A DNA stretch of 64,000 nt from QHXW01 sp035280425 (lineage in GTDB: Bacteria > Acidobacteriota > Terriglobia > Bryobacterales > Bryobacteraceae). Position numbers and translations under genes: made by a program. The stretch covers positions 310,001 through 374,000 of the forward strand of contig DATEFW010000024.1 of NCBI GenBank assembly GCA_035280425.1. Direction: 5' to 3'. The first letter of the stretch is position 1. The number at the start of each line of letters is the position of its first letter. Shown here one piece after another: positions 23,804-31,342 of the stretch. Below the pieces are notes generated by a model, which made no database searches, was not told the DNA's origin, and saw only the letters and a list, made by a program, of their open reading frames with translations.

Positions 23804-24361
23804 CTAGATCTTGCCGTGAAGCAGCTCCTTGATCACGAGCCGGGAATAAATTCGGATGGTTTTCCAGAGCGTGGCGGCATCGAGGCTGGCGAAGGCTCCG
23901 CTCACGGCCATGGGCAAGCAGGTCGGGATGGGGCCGCGGCCGTATTCGAGGAGCCAGCAGCCTTCGAGGAGCCGGAAGCCCTTCACGCGGCGGCGTTTGA
24001 GAAGAGCCAGATCGCCGGGCCGGTACACCATGCGTTCGGAGAAGTGGTCTTCCGCATAAGTCCACATCTCGCCGGCGAGCACGATATCGAAAATGTCGAT
24101 GCGATACCGGCCGGAGAAGCCTTCTGTGCCGACGGGCGTGCCGAACAGGATTAAATATTCCGAGAGCGACGCGTGGAGAACGGTCATGATTCCGGTAGCT
24201 CCACCGGCGATGTTGAAGAACCAGTCCTGTTTGGTTTCGACGTGGCCGGGATGAGCGGAGGCGAGATCGTCAATGATGGAACGCGACATTTGGTCAATGG
24301 GCGCACCGATCCTGTTGGTTGCGAATTGTTGCAAGGCGGAAGGGTCGAAAATGTAGCCCAT
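23804..24361 (-). CDS. ERG2/sigma-1-receptor-type sterol isomerase homologue
   Basis: 185 residues. MGYIFDPSALQ, HPGHV, NIAGGATGIMTVLHASLSEYLILFGTPVGTEGFSGRY and WLLEYGRGPIPTCLP match the C-8 sterol isomerase (ERG2) and sigma-1 receptor family almost block for block. Asp92 (in DIFD) and Glu139 (in EYGRG) correspond to the two acidic ligand/catalytic residues (Asp126 and Glu172 of human sigma-1). ERG2 moves the sterol C8-9 double bond to C7-8. The fungal N-terminal membrane helix is missing; the C-terminal amphipathic helices that dip into the membrane are present. It lies 9 bases after the flavoprotein gene and 3 before the sterol-reductase gene. Confidence 0.85.
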   Translation of the reverse strand: MGYIFDPSALQQFATNRIGAPIDQMSRSIIDDLASAHPGHVETKQDWFFNIAGGATGIMTVLHASLSEYLILFGTPVGTEGFSGRYRIDIFDIVLAGEMWTYAEDHFSERMVYRPGDLALLKRRRVKGFRLLEGCWLLEYGRGPIPTCLPMAVSGAFASLDAATLWKTIRIYSRLVIKELLHGKI

Positions 24362-24370
24362 CCGGGCGTC

Positions 24371-25543
24371 TCAGGAACGCGATGATACCAGATAATTATT
24401 TTCGAGAGCCCGTGGCAGGCTGAGATCGAGAGCGGGCTCGCCCTGGCGGAGGAACCAGCGGTCGAGCACGACTTCGCGGGCGAACCAGCGGGTGGCGAGA
24501 AGACGGCGGCCGAGAAAACCAACCAGCTCGGATGGAAGGCGCCGGCCGATGCCGGTAGCCCAGTGTTTCTCGGATGAACCGAACCGGCGGAACATCAGAT
24601 CGCGATAAAGGGCGAGGCGCTCGCGGGTGTAATCGCCCCGGGCGGCCGCGACGGCTTGCGCCGCCAGCAGCCCGGATTCAATGGCCGGACGGATTCCTTC
24701 ACCGCTCTGCGCGTAGGCGACGCCGGCGGCATCTCCGATCAGCAGAACACCGTCATCCACGATCTTGCGAGTGGTGCTGGCGTACAGAAGATACGCGTGA
24801 CCGAGCGGTGGTTGCGGAAGGTCGAACGATAGTTTTCCGGCGCGTTTCAAAAAGCGCAGAAAGTTCGCGACGTGGACGCCGAGCGCCCGCCGGTCGAGCC
24901 TGCCGAGCCCGACGTTCAGGACGTTGGCTTTGCGAAAACACCAGCCGTAGCCCTTCATGTCGGGGCAAAAGAAAAGCTCGGGCACTTCGCCGCGGATGGA
25001 GCACCTGGCAAGCTGGCGCTGGTCCATCTGGAATTCGGCCTCCTGCGCAGTGACGGCAGCTTCGCGGCTGACTTTAGCGCCCAGCAGGCGCGCGACAGGG
25101 CAAAAAGTTCCGCCGGCGCCGATGAGCATGGGAGTTCGGATTTGCCCGTTCACGGTCCACCGGCCATTTGAAAACGTCAGTTCCTCGAGCGCTCTGCCTT
25201 CGAACAGCCGTGCGCGGGAGCGCTTGAGCAGATAGTCGTCGAATTCGAAACGGCGGATGCCGTAACTCACTGGCGCATCGTAGTGCGTTTCGATTTCGCG
25301 GCCGCCGATTGCGCAGGTGCGAAATCCGGTGATCGGCTGGAGCACGCGCCCGCGGGCGTATTCGAGGGGGTCGATTTCGAGTTCTTCGAGAACGGCGGGC
25401 GTAATCCAGCCGCCGCAGACCTTGTTTCTAGGGAAGTTCTGTTTATCGATAACAGCGACGTCGAAACCAGCCTGGCTGAGTTTCCAGGCGCAGGAGGAGC
25501 CGGCCGGCCCTCCTCCGACGATCAGGACATCGCATGCATCCAT
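24371..25543 (-). CDS. FAD-dependent oxidoreductase, geranylgeranyl-reductase type
   Basis: 390 residues from ATG 25543. FAD-binding landmarks: DVLIVGGGPAGSSCAWKLSQAGFDVAVIDK at the N terminus, then CGGWITPAVLEEL, and LLIGDAAGVAYAQSGEGIRPAIESG near residue 290. This is the geranylgeranyl reductase/FixC group, which reduces isoprenoid double bonds or hydroxylates aromatic and lipid substrates. It overlaps the upstream methyltransferase gene by 22 bases, and the ERG2-like gene follows 9 bases later, so it is firmly part of the operon. By context it may act on a terpenoid side chain, for example saturation of a C24-type double bond; this is inference. Confidence 0.85.
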   Translation of the reverse strand: MDACDVLIVGGGPAGSSCAWKLSQAGFDVAVIDKQNFPRNKVCGGWITPAVLEELEIDPLEYARGRVLQPITGFRTCAIGGREIETHYDAPVSYGIRRFEFDDYLLKRSRARLFEGRALEELTFSNGRWTVNGQIRTPMLIGAGGTFCPVARLLGAKVSREAAVTAQEAEFQMDQRQLARCSIRGEVPELFFCPDMKGYGWCFRKANVLNVGLGRLDRRALGVHVANFLRFLKRAGKLSFDLPQPPLGHAYLLYASTTRKIVDDGVLLIGDAAGVAYAQSGEGIRPAIESGLLAAQAVAAARGDYTRERLALYRDLMFRRFGSSEKHWATGIGRRLPSELVGFLGRRLLATRWFAREVVLDRWFLRQGEPALDLSLPRALENNYLVSSRS

Positions 25544-26775
25544 TGCGAGCCTTGTGTTTGGGCTTCGGTTGCGGCGTAGAGGTGCGCGCGGGTCCACGGG
25601 ATCTGGCGGTTCTCGGAGCCGGCAAACGTGACTTGAAATAGCTGCAAGCTGCCGGTGCGGAATGCCACCAGCGAGCCGGCGAGATACAGCCTCCAGGCTC
25701 TGATGAATTTTGCATCGAACACCGCCGAGATTTGCTGAGCGGAGCGCTCGAAACGGCTCAGCCAATGTTCGAGCGTCCTGGCATAATGCTGGCGCAGATT
25801 CTCTACGTCGCAGACCGAATAATTCCACGGCTCGAGCACCTGCATCGCTTCGCGCAGGCATGGTGCGTAAGCGCCGGGGAAGATGCGTTTCCGAATCCAG
25901 GCGCTCAGTGGAGCCGGATTATTGCGGCCGATAAAGTGAAGCAGCCCGCGTCCGGCTGCGCCGATCGTCTGGTGGATCACACGGCCGAGGTCGGCGTAAT
26001 GGTTGAGTCCAACATGCTCCAGCATCCCGACCGACATGAAGACATCAAAGCGTCCCGAAATATTGCGGTAGTCGTCTTCGATGAATTCGACCATCTGGTC
26101 CAAGCCCTCCTGCCGGGCTCGCTGGCGGGCGAAGACGATCTGTTCGTGAGATAAATTGAACGCTTTGACGCGCACCCCGTAGTTTCTCGCCATATGGAGC
26201 GCGAGCGCGCCCCACCCGCAACCGGCTTCCACGACGGTTTCTCCGGGCTGAAGCTGGACCTTCCGGCAGACGTGATCCATTTTGGCGATTTGAGCGGCTT
26301 CGAGCGAAGCAGACGGTGAAGGGAAATAGGCGCAGGTATAGACCAACTGGCGATCAAGCCAGCGCTGGTAAAATTCGGTACGCAGATCGTAGTGATGATG
26401 AACGTTTGCGCGCGACCGCCGCAGCGAATTCGCTTGCAAGGGCTGGATGATAGTGGAGAGCAGCCGTATACCCGGGAGACCGGGGCGGTTGGCGGGCCAT
26501 GCGCGGTAGGCGGCTTCGAGAAAGTCGACCAGGCCGCCCTGGACATCGATGGCGCCGCTCATGTAGGCCTCGCCGAAGCCGACTTCGGGATCGGCCAGTA
26601 GTTTGAAAAGTGCGGCGCGGTTATGGACTACCACGGTTGCCGCCGGCGAAACACCGGGAGCCGATATGCCTTCGCTATTCCCAATTACCAGCCGGACCGG
26701 CGGGCTGCCGGCCGCGGATAGAAGCTTTTTGAGCAGCCACCTCTCGAGCGGGGATGAGTTTCGACCAGATCTCAT
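25522..26775 (-). CDS. Cyclopropane-fatty-acid-synthase-type methyltransferase
   Basis: 417 residues, first gene of the operon; ATG 26775 follows AAGGGGAATGCTGAC. Family features: GFGEAYMSGAIDVQGGLVDFLEA, HHYDLRTEFYQRWLD, YTCAYFPSPSASLEAAQIAKMDHVCRKVQL, VEAGCGWGALALHMARNYG (SAM site) and SVGMLEHVGLNHYAD. CFA synthases use SAM to methylenate double bonds of membrane lipids, and relatives make mycolic-acid cyclopropanes or methyl branches. In this operon, with a terpenoid-type reductase and two sterol-enzyme homologues, it may methylate or cyclopropanate an isoprenoid lipid instead. Family certain, substrate unknown. Confidence 0.88.
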   Translation of the reverse strand: MRSGRNSSPLERWLLKKLLSAAGSPPVRLVIGNSEGISAPGVSPAATVVVHNRAALFKLLADPEVGFGEAYMSGAIDVQGGLVDFLEAAYRAWPANRPGLPGIRLLSTIIQPLQANSLRRSRANVHHHYDLRTEFYQRWLDRQLVYTCAYFPSPSASLEAAQIAKMDHVCRKVQLQPGETVVEAGCGWGALALHMARNYGVRVKAFNLSHEQIVFARQRARQEGLDQMVEFIEDDYRNISGRFDVFMSVGMLEHVGLNHYADLGRVIHQTIGAAGRGLLHFIGRNNPAPLSAWIRKRIFPGAYAPCLREAMQVLEPWNYSVCDVENLRQHYARTLEHWLSRFERSAQQISAVFDAKFIRAWRLYLAGSLVAFRTGSLQLFQVTFAGSENRQIPWTRAHLYAATEAQTQGSQWMHAMS

Positions 26776-26801
26776 GTCAGCATTCCCCTTTTGACCGCAA
26801 G

Positions 26802-26807
26802 TTTATA
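26802..26807 (-). promoter_or_regulatory. Possible -10 element of the sterol-type operon
   Basis: TATAAA on the minus strand, 27 bases upstream of the operon's first ATG. No matching -35 hexamer is visible 17 bases upstream (CACGCT), so the call is weak. Confidence 0.25.
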
Positions 26808-26890
26808 ACAATTCGACGGGTTCCAGCGTGCGGGCCCTGCCGGCGGGCGGATGGTACGTGACGCTACCGAGGCAGAAGCAGGTGTTTGTG

Positions 26891-27160
26891 TTACGTTCCG
26901 AACCTTTTCGCCGCGCGGGCTTTCGCCTTGGCAGCCTCGTTTTCACGGGTTTTCGGCAGTGTGGTGGTCGAAAGCGAGTGCAGCAGGCGGCTCGAGATAC
27001 CGGTTATGTCATCGACGGCAGCCAGAAACGCGTCCTCATTTGGTTTTGAGGGCTTCTGGAACCCGCTGATCTTTCGCACAAACTGCAAGGAAGCGGCGCG
27101 AATTTCATCGTCGGTGACCGGCGGATCGAAGTTAAAAAGCGGTCGAATGTTTCTGCACAT
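26891..27160 (-). CDS. DUF2277 family protein
   Basis: 89 residues beginning MCRNIRPLFNFDPPVTDDEIRAASLQFVRKISGFQKPSKPNEDAF and ending KAKARAAKRFGT, the complete and highly conserved DUF2277 pattern. The MCRNIRPLFNF start, with an early Cys, is diagnostic. Function is unknown; the proteins are small, cytosolic and common in actinobacteria, proteobacteria and acidobacteria. It is a single gene located 115 bases upstream of the sterol-type operon on the same strand, probably transcribed separately. Confidence 0.9.
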   Translation of the reverse strand: MCRNIRPLFNFDPPVTDDEIRAASLQFVRKISGFQKPSKPNEDAFLAAVDDITGISSRLLHSLSTTTLPKTRENEAAKAKARAAKRFGT

Positions 27161-27406
27161 AAAATTCCGCCTCTAAAGGTAGCAGATTCAGCGCAAAGGG
27201 CCGGGAACGGGGGCTTACACTCGCCACAGGAGAGCCGGAAAAGGGCGCGCGCATTCTGAAGGAAGGACCCAGAAAAACGTGTGACGCAATACCAGGGTTT
27301 CTCCCAGTTGACTTTTTTGTTTCAATGCGTACTGCGCCTGGGGACTACGGGGCGTACAGTAGAGTTGAGCCGCGCCACAGGAGAGTCACAGAGAGGCGGT
27401 GTGCCA
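27161..27406. other. Intergenic region with short repeated phrase
   Basis: 246 bases between divergent genes. The phrase CGCCACAGGAGAG occurs at about 27220 and again at about 27374, the second copy just upstream of the next gene's start. No gene or hairpin recognised. Confidence 0.4.
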
Positions 27407-27625
27407 ATGACAAGATATAGTGTCAAAAATCCGATTCCGGCGATACGCTACAGACCGGACGGCGGTTTGCTTCATATCACGATCCCCGCCGGGGCCGTGC
27501 TGTGCGAAACGCTGCAAGACGCCCGAACTCTTTTGGGAATGGTTGGCGTGCAGTGGGATGGGAGATATTTCGCCGTGTATCGAAGAGACCTGATGGAGAG
27601 AGCCGAGCGCGTGGCCACGGGTTGA
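27407..27625 (+). CDS. Small hypothetical protein
   Basis: 72 residues from ATG 27407 (MTRYSVKNPIPAIRYRPDGG), preceded by GAGAGGCGGTGTGCCA. The sequence LLHITIPAGAVLCETLQDARTLLGMVGVQWDGRYFAVYRRDLMERAE is compact and alpha/beta. I believe similar short proteins occur in acidobacteria but I cannot name a family. No functional context. Confidence 0.5.
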   Translation: MTRYSVKNPIPAIRYRPDGGLLHITIPAGAVLCETLQDARTLLGMVGVQWDGRYFAVYRRDLMERAERVATG

Positions 27626-27721
27626 GAACGAGGACCCACCTCACGTACGGTGGCGAGACCTGGGTGTCCAAGCGCCGATGGGCGACTTAAAGCAGAGGTT
27701 GTTTACCCTGGCAAGCTACGT

Positions 27722-29890
27722 TCATGGGGCGATGTTTCCGCGGAGGACAGTGATCGAGGCTTTCGGCAAGGAGTAAACAGCGCTTTTTCCGCCGTTGACG
27801 GCCGATTTTACCTGGGGCCCATCCGGATCGGCATGTCCGGCGGCGCCGTTCGGACGCCACTGGTATTGGCCGGCTCCGAAGGTGATGTGATCCACCTGGC
27901 CGGTAAAGAAACGCTCCTGGTTGGTATCCGCATCCATGAACTTGAGCCGCACGCCGTGTGCGCGCCTTCGGTCCTTGTTCACAGCCATGATGGACCATTG
28001 GCCGTCGGGGCGCTCGACGGCATATGCGGTCACCAGGACGTTTCCGAACTGGTCATGGACGTCGCTCGCGGCGCGGAACACGCGATGCATTTTGTCGACC
28101 GGCTGCACCCATTCCAGGTTGATCAACTGGGCGGCGAAGTAACTGGCGTTGTATCCGGTGATGTTGAGGTCGCGATCCACCTGGAACATTCCAAAGGAGC
28201 CCCAGGAATCGTTGCAACCTTGGCTGAGCCTCCCGGGGATGTAGTGGAAAAAATAGTTGCCGGTGCCGCCGTTAGCGAAAAGCGCGCCGGTGTAGTCCGC
28301 CCACCATAGGGCACCCATGATGTCCACGAAGGCTTCGCTGACTTGCGCGCCGAGATTGACTTCGGTGACGAAAATCGGCGTGTTGGGCGGCAAGCCATCG
28401 TCCTTGTATGTCTGGATGATGTGGCCGATGTTCTCCGGTTCGCGATAGAGATCGTTCCAGGTAGTGTTGCAGGCCTCGTACGGATAGTGCTCGAAGGAGA
28501 GAAACGAGAATTCCTGAATGCGGTCGTGCGCCCGGAGATAATCGAAGAAGCGGCCCAGCCAGGAAACCCGGCCTTCGGAATCCGGCCAGACTTCGACGTC
28601 TTCGATGACTCCTTCGAATGACGGTCCGCCGAGTTTCAATGCCGGATCGACTTTGTGAATCGCGGCAGCGAACTGGATGTACAAAGCGGCATAGTCCTCG
28701 GGTAGCATGTGCTGGCCGTCGGCTTCCTCGCCCATTTCGATATAGGAGACCGGATACCGGCGTTTTTCGATGTAGGCGATTTGCGCAGCCGCATCTTCGG
28801 GCGTGGAGTAGAGCACGGCGACGGGAATCATCGCCGGCAGGCCGCGCGTCACGCCGCTGGTGAAAAATAAATCGAACCCAACCTGGTCCCCGCTTGCTTC
28901 GGTCATATCGCTCTCGGCGTGCCAGGGATCGATCGAAGAACAGCGGGTGGCGGACTGCTGGCGATCGGCGGCATGCTCCAGCAAATCGTGGAACTCGCCC
29001 GCGTCCGATAGAGTTCCGACGTAAATTTCGCGGATCGCGAATCCCAGGCAGTTGCGGCGGTCTTGGGGGCCATGCGTGTCGCAGGTGCCGGACGACCTGG
29101 TCATCCACAGGCGCACATATCGGATGGAGGTCATCCACGAGGCGAGCCGTAACGTGGCTGTTCCGCCCCGACCTTCGTTCACGGAGCCGAGCGGAAAGGT
29201 CTGCCAGATGCCGCTTGCGGGTTGATCGAAGGGACCTCGATCGCCGGTCCAGAATTGAACGCGATAGTGAGTAGCATAAGGCTCAGCCCAGGCGATTCGA
29301 ACGACATTGATTTCGCGCTTGCTGCCGATATCGACCGTCACCCATTGAGGGTGGTCTTCCTCATGAGTAAAGGGCTTCGTCAGGTAGGGATTGCTTTTCC
29401 AGTAAGTGTTCAGGTCGCCATCGGTAAGGCGCGAGTATCCGTTGCCATCGCCTTGGGTATAGCCGCGGTGAGGGAGAGGCGCGGCCCAGGAGTGGCGGAT
29501 CATTTCCGTTGGATTCGGGTCGCCGACGAAATAGCCTTCTTTGGCGGACGGGTTGCTCCAGGTCCCCTTCGGATTCCAATGCCAGGCCTCCGCAAATAAC
29601 TCCGTGTTTTGCCGGTAGCTGACGGTTTGCCAGCCGGCGGACTGGATTTTGCGGATGAACTCCGGAGTCATGACCCTGTCGGTGATGCCGCCCCGCAAGC
29701 GGTCGATGCCGGCGCCCAACGAGCGAAAAGGGCTGAACGAGCTTACGGCGTGAGAAGGCGTCGCATCGACGACGATGTTTTGCGGAGGCGTGTTGCGCTG
29801 CCCGAACATGACTGCTGGAACGACAAGAATGATTGCAATCAAGACGCTGCGTATGCAGCCGGCCAATGCGGGTCGACGTATCGATGTCAT
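27722..29890 (-). CDS. Secreted glycoside-hydrolase-like protein with discoidin domain
   Basis: 722 residues. ATG 29890 follows CAGGAGACAGGGAC and starts a signal peptide (RSVLIAIILVVPAVMFG). Residues about 130-290 resemble an F5/8 type C (discoidin) carbohydrate-binding domain: RLTDGDLNTYWKSNP, PQWVTVDIGSKREINVVRIAWAEPYATHYRVQFW, IRYVRLWM. The following 350 residues look like a clan GH-A TIM barrel: PVSYIEMGEEADG (possible acid/base Glu), LKLGGPSFEG, SFEHYPYEAC, FVTEVNLGAQ (possible nucleophile Glu). It would act on an extracellular polysaccharide; the specific GH family is not clear. An inverted repeat lies in its upstream region (29915-29959). Confidence 0.75.
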   Translation of the reverse strand: MTSIRRPALAGCIRSVLIAIILVVPAVMFGQRNTPPQNIVVDATPSHAVSSFSPFRSLGAGIDRLRGGITDRVMTPEFIRKIQSAGWQTVSYRQNTELFAEAWHWNPKGTWSNPSAKEGYFVGDPNPTEMIRHSWAAPLPHRGYTQGDGNGYSRLTDGDLNTYWKSNPYLTKPFTHEEDHPQWVTVDIGSKREINVVRIAWAEPYATHYRVQFWTGDRGPFDQPASGIWQTFPLGSVNEGRGGTATLRLASWMTSIRYVRLWMTRSSGTCDTHGPQDRRNCLGFAIREIYVGTLSDAGEFHDLLEHAADRQQSATRCSSIDPWHAESDMTEASGDQVGFDLFFTSGVTRGLPAMIPVAVLYSTPEDAAAQIAYIEKRRYPVSYIEMGEEADGQHMLPEDYAALYIQFAAAIHKVDPALKLGGPSFEGVIEDVEVWPDSEGRVSWLGRFFDYLRAHDRIQEFSFLSFEHYPYEACNTTWNDLYREPENIGHIIQTYKDDGLPPNTPIFVTEVNLGAQVSEAFVDIMGALWWADYTGALFANGGTGNYFFHYIPGRLSQGCNDSWGSFGMFQVDRDLNITGYNASYFAAQLINLEWVQPVDKMHRVFRAASDVHDQFGNVLVTAYAVERPDGQWSIMAVNKDRRRAHGVRLKFMDADTNQERFFTGQVDHITFGAGQYQWRPNGAAGHADPDGPQVKSAVNGGKSAVYSLPKASITVLRGNIAP

Positions 29891-30217
29891 GTCCCTGTCT
29901 CCTGTTTCTGCCTGATACTGCTCGGAGCGCTTTGGTCCCGTTGGTGCAAGGAGCAGTATACCTTTTGGGTTTTGAGCGAATTGTAGAAGCGGGAAGGGCG
30001 CACGCTTCAACCGCAACTATTGGACTGCAAACGAACCACGCCCGCGCGGCCCATACCACTAAGGACCGGTTTGCCACACGGGGTGTGTCCCTTCGCCTCG
30101 GCGCTGATTCCTGTCTTTATAAGCGAACCTTTCGTTTGAACGACAGACCGGTTGGCATCGCAGTTGCAGCCTGAGAGTACAAGCAACCACAGAGAACTCG
30201 AAACTCGTGGAGGTGTC
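29891..30217. other. Divergent intergenic region, 327 bases
   Basis: Lies between the glycoside-hydrolase-like gene (-) and the Solibacter-type gene (+). It contains the inverted repeat at 29915-29959 and the ribosome binding sites of both genes. I see no ORF or RNA gene. Confidence 0.5.
29915..29959. repeat. Inverted repeat upstream of the glycoside-hydrolase-like gene
   Basis: ATACTGCTC (29915-29923) and GAGCAGTAT (29951-29959), perfect 9-base arms 27 bases apart, 25 bases upstream of the start codon. Could be an operator or a leader hairpin. Confidence 0.4.
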
Positions 30218-31201
30218 ATGAGATCCGCGCTGATTTTCCGCTGCTTCACACTAAGCAGCTTTGTGCTGGTGCTGGCCAATCACCAGTTGCAAGCGCAAAA
30301 CCGGATTGTATCGGCCGGCTACACCATTCCGGAGCCTCCGGCATTCTCGGCAGGACAGGTGGTAACCCTCTTCGTGCGCGGGCTGAACGTTTCCGACGCT
30401 GTTGCGAACACACTTCCATTGCCCACGACACTGTCAGGCGTGACCGTTCGAGTCAAAAGCGGCATATCCGGATATCCCGAACAGCTTCCCATTTTCAGCG
30501 TGCTGACTTATGACTATTGCGCTGGGAGGATCGGCATCAATTGCCCGTTGACTCACATCACGGTTCAAATGCCGACCGAGCCAACCTGCGTGCCAACGGG
30601 CCAATTCCCGAACGAGTGCACGATCGGTCCCGCACCTGTAATTGTGCTGAACGTTCAGGTAAACGGAGTGCCTGGTGAGGATTTTCCCGTACTTATTAGC
30701 TACCCTGAGCCGCATATTCTGAACTCCTGCGATACCATCTTCGGCCTCGGCAGCATTTGCACCGGCTATGTTACCCACGCTGACGGCACTCTCGTTAAAG
30801 GAAATAAGCCCGCCCGGCGCGGAGAGACGATTGTCATTTATGCCGTTGGACTCGGGACCACAAATCCTGCCGTCAAGACTGGTGAGCCAAGTCCGCCGCA
30901 ATCGCCCACATATGAACTGAGCATTCCGCTCAGCGTCAGCTTTAGGGTAACCGTTCCGCCAACCCCGCTTGCGCCTGTTGTCTGGTCGCCCCTGACTCAC
31001 GTGGTGCTCCCGAGTTTTATCGGCCTGGTGCCTGGGTTTGTCGGCTTGTATCAAATCAACTTCGTCGTGCCGACTGACACCCCCCAAAATCTGATGCGCT
31101 GCGCGGGCGAATGGGACGTCAATGCACGCATAGCCATCGGTGCCGGAGGCTTCGGACCTACCGACGGGCAAACCTCCGTCGATATCTGTGTGCAGCCGTA
31201 A
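30218..31201 (+). CDS. Secreted protein with Solibacter-type C-terminal domain, copy 3
   Basis: 327 residues from ATG 30218 (GTGGAGGTGTC upstream), signal peptide LSSFVLVLANHQLQA. It follows the same plan as the tandem pair at 952 and 2109: SAGYTIPEPPAFSAGQVVTLFVRGL, TLPLPTTLSGV, YVTHADGTLVKGNKPARRGETIVIYAVGLGTTNPAVKTGEPS, GFVGLYQINFVVP and the terminal SVDICVQP. Cysteine positions are conserved, including the final one missing in copy 2. Much more diverged than the tandem pair, so an older paralogue. Function unknown. Confidence 0.75.
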   Translation: MRSALIFRCFTLSSFVLVLANHQLQAQNRIVSAGYTIPEPPAFSAGQVVTLFVRGLNVSDAVANTLPLPTTLSGVTVRVKSGISGYPEQLPIFSVLTYDYCAGRIGINCPLTHITVQMPTEPTCVPTGQFPNECTIGPAPVIVLNVQVNGVPGEDFPVLISYPEPHILNSCDTIFGLGSICTGYVTHADGTLVKGNKPARRGETIVIYAVGLGTTNPAVKTGEPSPPQSPTYELSIPLSVSFRVTVPPTPLAPVVWSPLTHVVLPSFIGLVPGFVGLYQINFVVPTDTPQNLMRCAGEWDVNARIAIGAGGFGPTDGQTSVDICVQP

Positions 31202-31342
31202 CGCTGATGGATCGGGTTATTTGACCTAAATGCGCCGTGGCTTCGAGGAAGGCGATCAATCTGGGTTGGCTAGTGAAACGGAAATGAGTATGACGCGGAG
31301 TGTGGGAACCGCGCGTGCCGATGGTTGCAACAACGTGCGGCT

